From Synechococcus sp. UW140 (GTDB lineage: Bacteria; Cyanobacteriota; Cyanobacteriia; PCC-6307; Cyanobiaceae), in NCBI GenBank assembly GCA_945860085.1, contig CAMAPJ010000014.1, positions 1 to 42,400 on the forward strand: DNA of 42,400 nucleotides. Reading direction: 5' to 3'. The stretch's first letter is position 1; each line of letters starts with the position of its first letter. A program made the position numbers and the translations under genes. This document shows, one piece after another, positions 1 through 10,477 of the stretch. Below the pieces are notes generated by a model. It ran no database searches. It was given only the letters and a program-made list of their open reading frames with translations, and was not told the origin of the DNA.

Positions 1-2
1 CC

Positions 3-134
3 GAGTTCGAAACCTTCTACACGAAGAACATTCTTCTCAATGAAGGTCTGCGTGCCTGGATGGCACCGGCCGACCAGCCGCACGAAAACTTCGTCTTCCC
101 TGAAGAGGTTCTGCCCCGTGGTAACGCTCTCTAA
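3..134 (+). CDS. psbD: Photosystem II D2 protein, C-terminal fragment (5' end outside window)
   Basis: Frame from base 3 reads [43 protein letters not shown], the D2 C-terminus; it overlaps psbC. Confidence 0.95.
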
Positions 135-1506
135 TCCCTCCTTGGTGGCCGTCGGGGGCAAGGACCTCGACTCCACCGGCTACGCCTGGTGGGCTGGCAA
201 CGCCCGCCTGATCAACCTCTCTGGCCGCCTGCTCGGCGCCCACGTGGCCCACGCTGGCCTGATGGTTTTCTGGGCCGGCGCCATGATGTTGTTTGAGGTG
301 AGCCACTTCACCTTTGACAAGCCGATGTACGAACAGGGCCTGATCCTGTTCCCCCACGTGGCCACCCTCGGCTACGGCGTCGGTCCCGGCGGTGAAGTCA
401 CCGACCTCTACCCCTTCTTTGTCGTTGGGGTGCTGCACCTGATCAGCTCTGCCGTTCTCGGCTTGGGCGGTCTCTATCACGCCCTGCGTGGTCCTGAGAT
501 TCTGGAAAACTATTCCGCTTTCTTCTCGCAAGATTGGCGTGATAAGAACCAGATGACCAACATCATTGGCTATCACCTGATCCTTCTTGGCGTGGGTGCC
601 TTGCTGCTGGTGTTCAAGGCCATGTTCTTCGGCGGTGTCTATGACACCTGGGCCCCGGGTGGTGGCGATGTGCGCCTGATCACCAACCCCACCCTCAGCC
701 CCGGCGTGGTGTTCGGCTACCTGACCCGCGCCCCCTTCGGCGGTGAGGGCTGGATCATCGGTGTGGACTCCATGGAGGACATCATCGGTGGCCACATTTG
801 GATCGGCCTGATCTGCATCTTCGGTGGCATCTGGCACGTCATCACCAAGCCCTTCGGCTGGGTGCGTCGCGCCTTCATCTGGAACGGTGAGGCTTACCTG
901 AGCTATAGCCTGGGCGCCTTGAGCTTCATGAGCTTCATTGCCTCGGGCTACATCTGGTTCAACAACACCGCCTATCCCTCGGAGTTCTACGGCCCCACCA
1001 ACGCCGAGTCCTCCCAGGCCCAGAGCTTCACCTTCCTGGTGCGTGACCAGCGCATGGGCGCCAACATCGGTTCGGCCATGGGCCCCACGGGCCTGGGCAA
1101 ATACCTGATGCGCTCCCCCACCGGTGAGATCATCTTCGGTGGTGAAACCATGCGCTTCTGGGACTTCCGCGGTCCCTGGCTGGAGCCCCTCCGTGGCCCC
1201 AACGGCCTGAGCCTCGACAAGCTCCAGAACGACATTCAGCCCTGGCAAGTGCGCCGGGCCGCTGAATACATGACCCACGCCCCGAATGCTTCCCTCAATT
1301 CCGTGGGAGGCATCATCACCGAGCCCAACTCGGTGAACTTCGTCAACATCCGTCAGTGGCTCGCTTCCACTCAGTTCGTGTTGGCGTTCTTCTTCTTGGT
1401 CGGTCACCTCTGGCATGCGGGCCGCGCCCGCGCCGCCGCCGCTGGCTTCGAGAAAGGTATCGACCGCAAGGCCGAGCCCACCCTGGCCATGCCTGACCTC
1501 GATTGA
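118..1506 (+). CDS. psbC: Photosystem II CP43 protein; GTG start at 118 overlapping the psbD end
   Basis: Translation [47 protein letters not shown]... is CP43. The ORF-track start at 40 lies inside psbD; GTG at 118 gives the usual psbD/psbC overlap. Confidence 0.95.
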
Positions 1507-1579
1507 GTTCAGCCTTGCCCTCCCTGAGCCAAACCTGCCAAGCCAACCAACGTTGACTAGACGATTTGTTTCAGCCCCA

Positions 1580-1605
1580 GCCCCCGCCTCAGGCGGGGGC
1601 TTTTT
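1580..1605 (+). terminator. Rho-independent terminator downstream of psbC
   Basis: GCCCCCGCC-TCA-GGCGGGGGC followed by TTTTT. Confidence 0.85.
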
Positions 1606-1682
1606 GCTGGCAAGACCTCAGGGCTGAAAAACGAGCACAACAAATCAAGACAGCCGCCAGGTCCTAGGACCTCAAATCAGCC

Positions 1683-2273
1683 TCAAGCGGCCAGCCAACG
1701 GCGCAGCAACGGCAGGCTCAGGCCGATCACATTGCTGAAACAGCCCTCGATGCGTTCCACCACCTGGCCTCCAACGCCCTCGAGCGCAAAGCCGCCGGCA
1801 CAGTGCAAGGGTTCCCCCGTGGCCACATAGGCCTCGATTTCAGCGGAGTTGAGGGCCGCAAACTGCACGCGGGTGGTGACCGTTTCCAGCTGGATGCCAA
1901 CCGGGAGCGACCCGGACCCAGAACCGCCTTGGGGCTCCGGTCGCAGCAGGCAATGGCCCGTGTGCAGCTCGCCCCAGCCACCGGCCATGCACTGCCAGCG
2001 GCGAATCGCCTCCTGGGGATTGGCCGGCTTGCCAAACACTTCGCCAGCTACCACCAGCAAGGAGTCGCAGCCGAGCACGGCCGAAACCTCCCCCGGATCG
2101 CAGTGCGGCAGCACCGCCTCGGCCTTGGCCATGGCCAGCAGCCGAACCAACTCCCTGGGATCGGCAGACGCGATGGCGTCCTCATCGACGCCACTGACCT
2201 TCACCCAATGGGGAATCGCCGCCTGCTCAAGCAAACGGCGACGGGCCGGAGAGGCCGAGGCGAGTAACAACAT
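1683..2273 (-). CDS. maf: Maf-family nucleotide pyrophosphatase
   Basis: [20 protein letters not shown]...[16 protein letters not shown]...[11 protein letters not shown]...GGFALEG are Maf motifs; ATG at 2273 preferred to the longer ORF start. Confidence 0.88.
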   Translation of the reverse strand: MLLLASASPARRRLLEQAAIPHWVKVSGVDEDAIASADPRELVRLLAMAKAEAVLPHCDPGEVSAVLGCDSLLVVAGEVFGKPANPQEAIRRWQCMAGGWGELHTGHCLLRPEPQGGSGSGSLPVGIQLETVTTRVQFAALNSAEIEAYVATGEPLHCAGGFALEGVGGQVVERIEGCFSNVIGLSLPLLRRWLAA

Positions 2274-2387
2274 GGCGCCAGGCGGATCGTCGTTCTCCCC
2301 AGCCTGGAGCAGCAGCCACCGCCAGCACCGCCAGCCCACGATCGGAGCCCCTAGGCCAGAGAATGGCCCTGGTGGCGAGCAGAAGGC

Positions 2388-2792
2388 GTGGGCGACGACG
2401 GCATCGGATCAACGACGCAGAAGGCGATGCGTCGGGCCAGCACGGCCCTGCGCTGTCTGCCCTTTCGCCAGGCTTTTTACCAGCAGCTGGAATCCAGAGC
2501 CCTGAGCAGCAACGACCTCGACCGATCCGAGTCAGGTTCCGGCTCCGGCTCCACCAAGGCCGAGCAACGCTGCTTTAGCCAGGTGGGCCCCTACCAAGCC
2601 GAGGGGCATTTCATTTGGTTGATCCAGCTGGGGGTGTTGCGACGCGAGGTGGATGGCCAGGGCCTGACCGAGCGAGTGCGACTCACTCCCCTGGGCCGGC
2701 AGGTGCTCCTGCAGTGGCCGGGCGAGATCCCTAGGGCCAACTCCGGCGAGCGGCTCTGGGGCTGGCTACAGCGCCACCGGCCCCGGCTTTGA
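2388..2792 (+). CDS. Conserved cyanobacterial hypothetical protein (Npun_F0494-like); start may be 2427
   Basis: [16 protein letters not shown]...[36 protein letters not shown] resembles a small conserved cyanobacterial family; overlaps the cobQ start (TGATG). Confidence 0.65.
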   Translation: MGDDGIGSTTQKAMRRASTALRCLPFRQAFYQQLESRALSSNDLDRSESGSGSGSTKAEQRCFSQVGPYQAEGHFIWLIQLGVLRREVDGQGLTERVRLTPLGRQVLLQWPGEIPRANSGERLWGWLQRHRPRL

Positions 2793-4315
2793 TGGCCTCC
2801 GCCAGCCGCTCGCCCAGACCCTTGATGGTGCTTGGCACCTCGAGTGGGGCGGGCAAGTCCTTAATGACCGCTGCCCTCTGCCGAGTGCTGCGTCGCCGCG
2901 GCGAAACGCCCCTGCCCTTCAAGGGCCAGAACATGAGCAACAACGCCTGGGTCGATCAAGGCGGCGGTGAAATGGCCTATTCCCAGGCCCTACAGGCCTG
3001 GGCCGCGGGGCTGGAGCCCACCTGCGCCATGAACCCGGTGTTGCTCAAACCCCAGGGTGACAGCACCAGCGAGGTGATTCACCTAGGCCACTCCGTTGGT
3101 ACGGCCCGGGCCGAGCACTACTACCGCGACTGGTTCAAGCCGGGCTGGGCGGCGATTCGAACCGGCCTGGAGCGCTTGCAGCAGGCCCATCCAGGCGGTC
3201 GCCTGGTCTTGGAGGGGGCCGGCAGCCCGGTAGAAGTCAACCTGCAATCGCGGGACCTCACCAACCTGCGCCTGGCCCAGTACCTGCGGGCCCACTGCCT
3301 GCTGGTGGCCGACATTGAGCGGGGCGGCGTCTTTGCCCAACTGGTAGGGACCCTGGACCTGCTGCGGCCGGTGGAACGGCCCCTGATCCGGGGGCTGCTG
3401 ATCAACCGTTTCCGCGGTCGCCGCGAGCTGTTTGACAACGGCCGCAGCTGGCTGGAAGCACACACGGGTGTGCCCGTGCTTGGGGTGATGCCCTGGCTGG
3501 ATGAACTGTTCCCACCCGAAGATTCCCTCGACCTGCTGGAGCGCCGCGGCCGCAAGGCAGACGCCGAGCTGGAGATCGCCGTGCTGCGCCTACCTTCGCT
3601 CAGCAATTTCTCCGACCTCGATCCCCTCGAGGCCGAGCCGAGCGTGCAAGTGCGCTGGCTCCAGGCCGGCCAGTCCCTAGGCCAGCCCGATGCGGTGATC
3701 GTGCCGGGGAGCAAGCAAACCCTGCGGGATCTGGCGGCCCTGCAGGCCAGCGGCCTAGGGGAGGACTTGCGCCGCTACGCCGGCGGCGGCGGCCAGATCT
3801 TCGGCCTCTGCGGCGGCCTGCAGATGCTGGGCGTCTCCCTGCAGGACCCCGAGGGCCTCGAAGGAGGCGGGGCCGGCCAAGTCCCGGGGTTGGGGTTGCT
3901 GCCCCTGGAGACGGTATTTACACAAGACAAGGCCCTGCACCAGCGGCGCAGCCTGGCCCTCTGGCCGGCGGCTGCGCCGCCTTTAGAGCTCGAGGGCTTT
4001 GAACTGCATCGGGGCCGCAGCCAGCTCCATGGCCCAGGTGCCGAGGCCGCCTGCAAGCCGATTGCCGCCACTGGCGACCTGGGCTGGTGGCGACCATTTG
4101 GCGAGCAGGGCGGCCTGGTGGCCGGCACCTATCTGCATGGGGTGTTTGAAAGTGGTGCCTGGCGCCGCCGCTGGCTCAATGGCCTCAGGCAGCGCAAAGG
4201 ACTCGCTCCCCTAAGTGAACAGGTACCTCACCACAACCAGCAACGGGAAGACCTGCTCGATCGGCTCGCCGATGCCTTCGAGGCCCATGTGAACCTGGAG
4301 CCCCTGCTGCGATGA
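2792..4315 (+). CDS. cobQ: Cobyric acid synthase
   Basis: [43 protein letters not shown]...; C-terminal glutaminase [17 protein letters not shown]. Confidence 0.93.
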   Translation: MASASRSPRPLMVLGTSSGAGKSLMTAALCRVLRRRGETPLPFKGQNMSNNAWVDQGGGEMAYSQALQAWAAGLEPTCAMNPVLLKPQGDSTSEVIHLGHSVGTARAEHYYRDWFKPGWAAIRTGLERLQQAHPGGRLVLEGAGSPVEVNLQSRDLTNLRLAQYLRAHCLLVADIERGGVFAQLVGTLDLLRPVERPLIRGLLINRFRGRRELFDNGRSWLEAHTGVPVLGVMPWLDELFPPEDSLDLLERRGRKADAELEIAVLRLPSLSNFSDLDPLEAEPSVQVRWLQAGQSLGQPDAVIVPGSKQTLRDLAALQASGLGEDLRRYAGGGGQIFGLCGGLQMLGVSLQDPEGLEGGGAGQVPGLGLLPLETVFTQDKALHQRRSLALWPAAAPPLELEGFELHRGRSQLHGPGAEAACKPIAATGDLGWWRPFGEQGGLVAGTYLHGVFESGAWRRRWLNGLRQRKGLAPLSEQVPHHNQQREDLLDRLADAFEAHVNLEPLLR

Positions 4316-4569
4316 CGGCCATGGGCTCCCAGGGGGCAGTAACGATCCAGTGGCCAGACGGCCAGCTCAGTTTCGCCCCTGTCGGACAGGACTGGCTGAC
4401 GGCGGCGGCGATCGCAGGCATGGCGATCCCGACCGGCTGCCTGGGGGGCAGCTGCGGAGCTTGTGAAATCGAGGTCAATGGGGAAACCCAGCGAGCTTGT
4501 ATTTCCCAGGTGCCCGCCAGCCTCGACGGCACCCTCAGGGTGGAAATGGGCAGTGATCCCTATTGGTGA
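4312..4569 (+). CDS. 2Fe-2S plant-type ferredoxin-like protein
   Basis: [24 protein letters not shown]: Cx4Cx2C plus a distal Cys; ATGA overlap with cobQ. Confidence 0.85.
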   Translation: MTAMGSQGAVTIQWPDGQLSFAPVGQDWLTAAAIAGMAIPTGCLGGSCGACEIEVNGETQRACISQVPASLDGTLRVEMGSDPYW

Positions 4570-4972
4570 GGTCACTCCATCGGGCTTGACCGGCCGGTTC
4601 GGCTGGCGCTGGCAACCCAAGCCTGGCTGCGGGCCCCGAGCCAATCCCCTGGAGTGCGGCAGCCATGCCCACAATGCGCTGCAAGGGCCACCAGCAGCAA
4701 TAGGTAGGCGGATAGGGTTTGCTCGTTAATTATAGCTAGAGGGCCATGAAATCCCGCTTAAAGCATCGCCCTATCAGGCTTGCCTGGTGCGGTAGTTTCA
4801 GAATTCGAGAGCTCCATTTGCCCCGGCTGTGTCCGTACGTTGGGCCCGCTGGCTTGAGGACTTCCAACAGCTATAGCCACCCGTTTGACTTAAACAGCAG
4901 GGCGCCAGTGCGAAGCAGAATAAATGTCTTCCTTTTGCGTGAAGCCCTAAGCACCCTCTGCATGCACCGGAG

Positions 4973-5944
4973 TTGCGAAGCAATCATTTCAAGCCGATGA
5001 CAACCATAATTGCTGTTTGCCTTATTTTATTCAGCTGCATTGCCATCATCGCCCATGATTTTTTTTGGAGATTTCAGCAACGCCTAGACCTCATCCCCAT
5101 GCTTCCCCGCCTCCAGGGCGCCATTGTGCTGACATTTGACGATGGACCCGATTCCCATCTGAAAGCCTGGGGCGACCAATGGGAAGACATTGCCCAGGCC
5201 CGAGAGCTCATTAAAGCGATTGATCCAGGCTGGGATTTTCAAGCCTCAATCACCCAAAACCTAGCAAGAACTCTTCAAGAGTTTGGGGTGAGCGCAATTT
5301 TCTTTGTACAAGGGCAAGTGCTAGCCAAGGACGAGTCCACCCACCCAGTCCTTGATGATTTAGCAAAACGGGGACATACTATCGGCAATCATTTTTTTAG
5401 TCATACCCGCTACCGAGAACAGGCCGCAAAAGTTACTGAGAAAGAAATCAGAGCAACTGACAATCTAATCAAAAAGATCACCGATCGCCAAACCCGTCTC
5501 TACCGCCCTCCCTATGGGCAATGGACGATTCTACGATCCATCCGCCTACGTTTAAATCGCCGCCTTAGCCACTACTTTTTACCCCTCAATTGGACCCACT
5601 GCAGCTTTGACTGGGACAAGCCTATTGCAACGTTGAATCGTTCGAACCTAGAACAGCAGGTCAGCGACATGCTTGATGACATCGAAAAACGGCCTGGACC
5701 CGCAATCATTCTGCAGCACGATATTTGGGCTTACTCCGCCTTATTCACGCGCCTGCTGTTACAGCGCCTGCAACAGAAATCCAAGCTAACGGTAATCAAT
5801 CCGAGCGTTATCCTCCAATCCAACAGCGAAGTGGGACAGGGATTTTGGTGGCTAGGCCTTATCCGTAGCTACCTGCAGCAACGCTATCGATGCATCCTCT
5901 CAAGGGCAACTAGGCAACTTGCATCGCCTCTGCAGGACTACTAA
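4973..5944 (+). CDS. Polysaccharide deacetylase (NodB homology), N-terminal membrane anchor
   Basis: TFDDGPD, GHTIGNHFFSH, YRPPYG and IILQHD motifs; hydrophobic N-terminus. Confidence 0.88.
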   Translation: MRSNHFKPMTTIIAVCLILFSCIAIIAHDFFWRFQQRLDLIPMLPRLQGAIVLTFDDGPDSHLKAWGDQWEDIAQARELIKAIDPGWDFQASITQNLARTLQEFGVSAIFFVQGQVLAKDESTHPVLDDLAKRGHTIGNHFFSHTRYREQAAKVTEKEIRATDNLIKKITDRQTRLYRPPYGQWTILRSIRLRLNRRLSHYFLPLNWTHCSFDWDKPIATLNRSNLEQQVSDMLDDIEKRPGPAIILQHDIWAYSALFTRLLLQRLQQKSKLTVINPSVILQSNSEVGQGFWWLGLIRSYLQQRYRCILSRATRQLASPLQDY

Positions 5945-5954
5945 TCCCCTTCCA

Positions 5955-7040
5955 ATGGACATGGATAACCCTTCGGGCCAGCTGATGGCGGCCGCCCTAG
6001 ACACAGCCACTGGGACCAGATTCCCCCAATTTCATTCAGCAGGCTGCCTGGAGATCCCCAGCTGCAGTGTGATTATCCCGATCTACAATCGCCATGAGTG
6101 GCTTGAAACATGCCTACAAACCATCGCCCGTTCCCATTCAAACCCTAGCCAAATCGAAGTTTTAGTGATCGATGACGGCTCCCTTGATCAACAAAAAGAA
6201 CGAATTTATGCCATCGCGGCCGCCTATCAATGCCACTATCAACGCTTGCCCTTCAATCAAGGTGTTAGCGCGGCGAGAAACGCCGGACTAGCAAGGGCAA
6301 GGGCTTCATGGGTCAAGTTTCTGGATTCAGATGATCAGCTAGTGGCCGGATCCCTGCAGAAAGAAATCTCTATCATGGAAGCGACACACGTGGATTGTCT
6401 CGTTTCCGGGTATCTGGTCAGACAGGAAACCAGAGGCAAACAGAGCCTGCACTTTTACCCGCCAAGGCCATACACCAATACAAACCCATTTGATGCCTTG
6501 CTCAGTGGATTTGGGGCCCCAACTCCGTCGGTTTTATACCGGCGTTCCATCCTCGCAAACGTGCGCTGGAGTCCAACGGTTCGGCATCCGGATGACTGGG
6601 TGTTTATCATCACGGTGCTCAAGCAATTACCCCGGCTGATAACATGGCAGGAACCTACATTCATCTGGTGCAACCATGATGGACCCCGCCAGAGCAATGT
6701 TCCATTGCTGGGGTATTGCCGCTCAAGGCAACTGATCCTTGAAGATATCTGGGCTTTCATTCTCAAGCATGGCGCCGCTACGGATCAACGAGCCCATTGC
6801 CAGTGTGATTGCATTTTCAGGGACATTATCATTGCCTATCGAGAAGATCAGGACTTATACAACAGCATTTTGATACGCATTGAGTCTCTCTATCCTGGCT
6901 TTGTTCCCAGTGCGCGGCAGGCGGGTCTCATCGCAGTTGTGCTGGTAAGGGTCTTCGGCTTACGTCGTTATGTCCCCATCCGTGAACATCTCAAGGCGCT
7001 TGCCTTGGTTCTGATCGCCCCCTTCACTCCCCAAGTTTGA
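5955..7040 (+). CDS. Family 2 glycosyltransferase
   Basis: CSVIIPIYNRHEWLETCLQTI...VLVIDDGSLDQQ...GVSAARNAGLARARASWVKFLDSDD are GT2 motifs. ORF track start is 5919; ATG at 5955 preferred. Confidence 0.87.
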   Translation: MDMDNPSGQLMAAALDTATGTRFPQFHSAGCLEIPSCSVIIPIYNRHEWLETCLQTIARSHSNPSQIEVLVIDDGSLDQQKERIYAIAAAYQCHYQRLPFNQGVSAARNAGLARARASWVKFLDSDDQLVAGSLQKEISIMEATHVDCLVSGYLVRQETRGKQSLHFYPPRPYTNTNPFDALLSGFGAPTPSVLYRRSILANVRWSPTVRHPDDWVFIITVLKQLPRLITWQEPTFIWCNHDGPRQSNVPLLGYCRSRQLILEDIWAFILKHGAATDQRAHCQCDCIFRDIIIAYREDQDLYNSILIRIESLYPGFVPSARQAGLIAVVLVRVFGLRRYVPIREHLKALALVLIAPFTPQV

Positions 7041-7047
7041 GCGTGGA

Positions 7048-8307
7048 TTACTCCGGCAGCTGAATCAGGCCTCCCCCCAGCAGCACCTCTCCCGCATAGA
7101 ACACCGCCGCCTGGCCCGGCGTGATCGAAAACTGCTCCTCGGCAAACTCCAGGCGGCAGCGGCAGGGACGGCCCGCCTGCCGATCGGCCTCCGTGGCGGG
7201 CAGCGGGATGAGGCTGGCTGGCTCCGGGCCGCTGCGGTAGCGCACCTGCACGTCCACGCTGATCGGCTGCTCAGGCGGGGCCATCGACAGCCAGTTGATG
7301 GCTCCGACCACGGCCCCGGCCCTGGCTGCCTCAGAGCGGGGCGCCACCACCACCTGGTTCATGGCGCCATCGAGGCGCACCACATGCAGCGGTTCGCTCC
7401 AAGCCACGCCGAGGCCCCGGCGCTGCCCAATCGTGAAGTGTTCGATGCCGTCATGCTCGCCGAGAACGCGCCCGTCGCTAAGCACGATCTGGCCGGGACG
7501 CGGAGCCAGATAAGCATCGAGAAAAGCCTTCATCGAGCCGTGGTGATCCGCCAAGCAGAGATCCTGGCTTTCCGGTTTGTCGGCGGTGCGTAGGCCATGG
7601 CGGGCAGCCTCCAGCCGGGTGTCGGCCTTGGTGAGTTCGCCCAAGGGGAAGACCAGCTGCCCCAGGATCTCCTGGGGCAGGTCGTAGAGGAAATAGCTCT
7701 GATCCTTGCGTTGGTCAAGGCCGCGCAGCAGCTGATGACGGCCCCGGCCGTCGCCCGGCACGGGCAAGGAATCTCCGGCCCCACTGGGGCGAACCCGGGC
7801 GTAGTGCCCCGTGGCGATGCGGCCAATCGCCCGCTCCTCGGCCGCCCAGGCCAGCATCGGCCCAAACTTCACTTCCCGATTGCAGCGAGAACAGGGCAGG
7901 GGTGTTATGCCGGCGCCATAGCCCTCCACCAAAAAATCAACGATCTGAGCCTGGAAGGTCGCCCTGGAATCGACGACATGGTGGGGAACCCCCAGCTGCT
8001 CGCAGATAGCGGCGGCGTCGACCAGCCCCTCGGCGCAGCAGGCCCCCTTGCCGCTCATCAACCAGAGGGTGAGGCCCTCCACCTGCCAGCCGGCCTCCAC
8101 CAGCAGGGCTGCTGTCAGGGAACTGTCGACCCCACCGGAGAGACCCACTGCCACCCGGCGCTCGCCCGGCCAGGCCCGCAGCCGCTCAATTGCTGCCGCC
8201 CCGGCCGGCGTTGCCGCAGCGGCAGCGCCCGACGCGGAGGGTTGGGGAGGAGCGGAGAAACGGGCCACAACAGGGGCGCGGCCGCCTTGGGGCAGGCAGG
8301 CCGGCAA
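7048..8307 (-). CDS. mnmA: tRNA-specific 2-thiouridylase; exact start uncertain (TTG at 8307)
   Basis: [19 protein letters not shown]...[14 protein letters not shown]...ATGHYARV...KDQSYFLY...[11 protein letters not shown]. Confidence 0.93.
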   Translation of the reverse strand: MPACLPQGGRAPVVARFSAPPQPSASGAAAAATPAGAAAIERLRAWPGERRVAVGLSGGVDSSLTAALLVEAGWQVEGLTLWLMSGKGACCAEGLVDAAAICEQLGVPHHVVDSRATFQAQIVDFLVEGYGAGITPLPCSRCNREVKFGPMLAWAAEERAIGRIATGHYARVRPSGAGDSLPVPGDGRGRHQLLRGLDQRKDQSYFLYDLPQEILGQLVFPLGELTKADTRLEAARHGLRTADKPESQDLCLADHHGSMKAFLDAYLAPRPGQIVLSDGRVLGEHDGIEHFTIGQRRGLGVAWSEPLHVVRLDGAMNQVVVAPRSEAARAGAVVGAINWLSMAPPEQPISVDVQVRYRSGPEPASLIPLPATEADRQAGRPCRCRLEFAEEQFSITPGQAAVFYAGEVLLGGGLIQLPE

Positions 8308-8399
8308 TCGCTTCCATCATGGAACTGACCGGTGCCGATTGCGGCCAGGCCCCTGCCCCCTTCGTCAGCGAACCGAGCGCCATTGGGCTCCCGGGATAG

Positions 8400-8520
8400 G
8401 TTCCAGCCCCAGAGCTAGCTCCAAGCCCGAACTAAGTCCCAGACCCACTCCCAGACCCACTCCCAGACCCAAGCCCAAGCCCAAACCAAGTCCCAGCTCC
8501 AGGGCCAGACCCAGTCCGCA
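8400..8520. repeat. Imperfect hexanucleotide tandem repeat (CAGACC/CAAGCC/CACTCC-type units)
   Basis: ...agtcccagacccactcccagacccactcccagacccaagcccaagcccaaaccaagtcccagctccagggccagacccag... shows a clear 6-nt phase in the mnmA-nnr intergenic region. Confidence 0.85.
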
Positions 8521-8582
8521 AATCAGTCGATCAATCAGGCCAAAATCCCGCTTGAGCCCAGTTCCCAAAGACGGCAACGCCC

Positions 8583-10331
8583 ATGCCCCAGGAGCTCCCA
8601 CTGCCAGACCCCGTTGCCGCCCGAGCCTGGCCCGCCTGGCCCCAGGCCGATGCCAACCATCTGCTGGTGACCAGCGCCCAAATGGCGGAACTGGAGAACC
8701 AACTGTTCGCCAGTGGCTTGCCCGTGGAGGCCCTGATGGAAAAGGCGGCCCTGGCGATCGCCCGCCGGCTACTCGCCGGGGCACCAGCGTCAGCCCTGGT
8801 GCTGGTGGGGCCCGGCCACAACGGCGGCGACGGCCTTGTGGTGGCGCGAGAGCTGCAGCTGGCCGGGGTGCCCGTGCGCATCTGGACCCCCTTTGAACGC
8901 CACAAACCACTGACGAGCGCCCACCTACGCCACGGCCGCTGGCTGGGGATTCCTTTCCTGGAGGAGGCGCCTGATCCGGGCGAAGGGGTCCTCTGGATCG
9001 ATGCCCTGTACGGCGTCGGCCAGCGGCGCCCGATCGAAGCCAGCCTGGCCACCCTGCTGACGCGGCGACAGCAGTTGCGGCCCGGGGCCCTAGTGGCCAT
9101 CGATGTGCCCACGGGCCTATGCAGTGATAGCGGCAGGTTGCTCGGCAGCGGCGCCGCCCGAGCCCGAACCACCTACTGCCTGGGAGTGCTCAAGCAGGGC
9201 CTAGTCCAGGACGCGGCCCTGGCTTGGGTGGGTCAGCTGGAGCGAATCGACCTGGGCATCACTGACGCCCAGCTGGCCCCCCTGGCCAGTAGGGCACCCC
9301 TGGCCCTGGCGGCCGCCGATGGAGGCACGGCCCCCTGGCCGCCACTGGATCCGGTCGCCGGCAAATATGGGCGCGGCCGCCTGCTCGTGGTGGCCGGCAG
9401 CCCCAGCTATCCAGGCGCCGCCCAGCTCTGCCTGGCGGGGGCCAGCGCCAGCGGCTGCGGCAGCCTCAAGGCCCAGGTTCCCGATGCGGTGGCAGAAGGT
9501 CTCTGGGCCAGCCAGCCCCATGTGGTGCTGGCCCCAGCCGCCTTGGAGCAGGCCGACAGCCTGAAACGCTTCGATGCGGTGGTTTTTGGACCGGGACTGG
9601 GTTCAGAAGCACTCCATCCAGATCCCCAGCAACCCCGCGAACATCCCCAGCTCTGGGACCACTTACAGGGCTTCAAGGGACTGCTACTACTCGATGCCGA
9701 TGGACTCAACCGGCTGGCTGAGCTGACCCGAGCGCCGGGGGCGGGGGCCAGCGCCTGGCTGCGCCAGCGCCGGGGACCGACCTGGTTGACCCCCCATGGC
9801 GCCGAATTCCAACGGCTGTTCCCAGAACTGGCCGGCCGGCCGCCCCTGGAGGCCGCCGCCGCCGCCGCCAAGGCCTCTGGCGCCACCGTGCTGCTTAAGG
9901 GGGCCCATAGCGTCATCGCCACAGCCGATGGACGCCGCTGGCAGCTGGTCGAGACCTGCGCAGCCGCCGCCCGGGCCGGCCTAGGCGACGTGCTGGCGGG
10001 CTACGCCGCAGGCCGCGGAGCCATGGCAATTGCGGCCACCAGAGCAGCAGCGGAGCAGCCTGCGGTGGCAAAGCCTGTTGAGCAAACGGCTCTTGAGACA
10101 AAGACTCTTGAGACAAAGACTTTGGAGGCAACAGCGGGTGCGATGTCCGGGGGTAAGGAGGTCAATGGAGCAGGAACGACAGCCTCGGGCTGCTCCTTGG
10201 ATGGGGCCCTGCTGGCGGCGGTGGCCCTAAACCATGCGCTCGCCGGAGAGCAAGCCTGGTGCGAGCGGGGGCCCGGTGGGGCAACACCAATGGCGGTGGC
10301 GGCGGCACTTGCGAAGCAAAGCTTTAATTAA
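8583..10331 (+). CDS. nnr: Bifunctional NAD(P)H-hydrate epimerase / ADP-dependent dehydratase, with low-complexity insertion
   Basis: N-terminal YjeF epimerase (VGPGHNGGDGLVVARELQLAG); C-terminal carbohydrate kinase-like dehydratase (VFGPGLGS, LLLDADGLN, LTPHGAEF, GLGDVLAGY). Confidence 0.92.
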   Translation: MPQELPLPDPVAARAWPAWPQADANHLLVTSAQMAELENQLFASGLPVEALMEKAALAIARRLLAGAPASALVLVGPGHNGGDGLVVARELQLAGVPVRIWTPFERHKPLTSAHLRHGRWLGIPFLEEAPDPGEGVLWIDALYGVGQRRPIEASLATLLTRRQQLRPGALVAIDVPTGLCSDSGRLLGSGAARARTTYCLGVLKQGLVQDAALAWVGQLERIDLGITDAQLAPLASRAPLALAAADGGTAPWPPLDPVAGKYGRGRLLVVAGSPSYPGAAQLCLAGASASGCGSLKAQVPDAVAEGLWASQPHVVLAPAALEQADSLKRFDAVVFGPGLGSEALHPDPQQPREHPQLWDHLQGFKGLLLLDADGLNRLAELTRAPGAGASAWLRQRRGPTWLTPHGAEFQRLFPELAGRPPLEAAAAAAKASGATVLLKGAHSVIATADGRRWQLVETCAAAARAGLGDVLAGYAAGRGAMAIAATRAAAEQPAVAKPVEQTALETKTLETKTLEATAGAMSGGKEVNGAGTTASGCSLDGALLAAVALNHALAGEQAWCERGPGGATPMAVAAALAKQSFN

Positions 10332-10477
10332 TCAGCTGAAATCCGTGGCCTATCCGATGCATCAATGCCGCACACAAATCCCGTGTCAACAGATGGCGCA
10401 AAGCTGAAAAGTTCATGAAGACACAGACAAATTCCGCTTTTCTGTAGGAGGTTGGCCTAACTTCAAGCCCCTGCTTC

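Noticed and set aside
37-1416. 459-aa minus-strand ORF opposite psbC
   Set aside because: Mirror ORF of a highly conserved gene in GC-biased DNA; no protein family features.
4746-5000. 84-aa ORF between the ferredoxin and NodB genes
   Set aside because: Composition not protein-like and overlaps the NodB start; no recognisable motif.
8400-8520. Possible CRISPR array
   Set aside because: Units are 6 nt and contiguous, without spacers of regular size.
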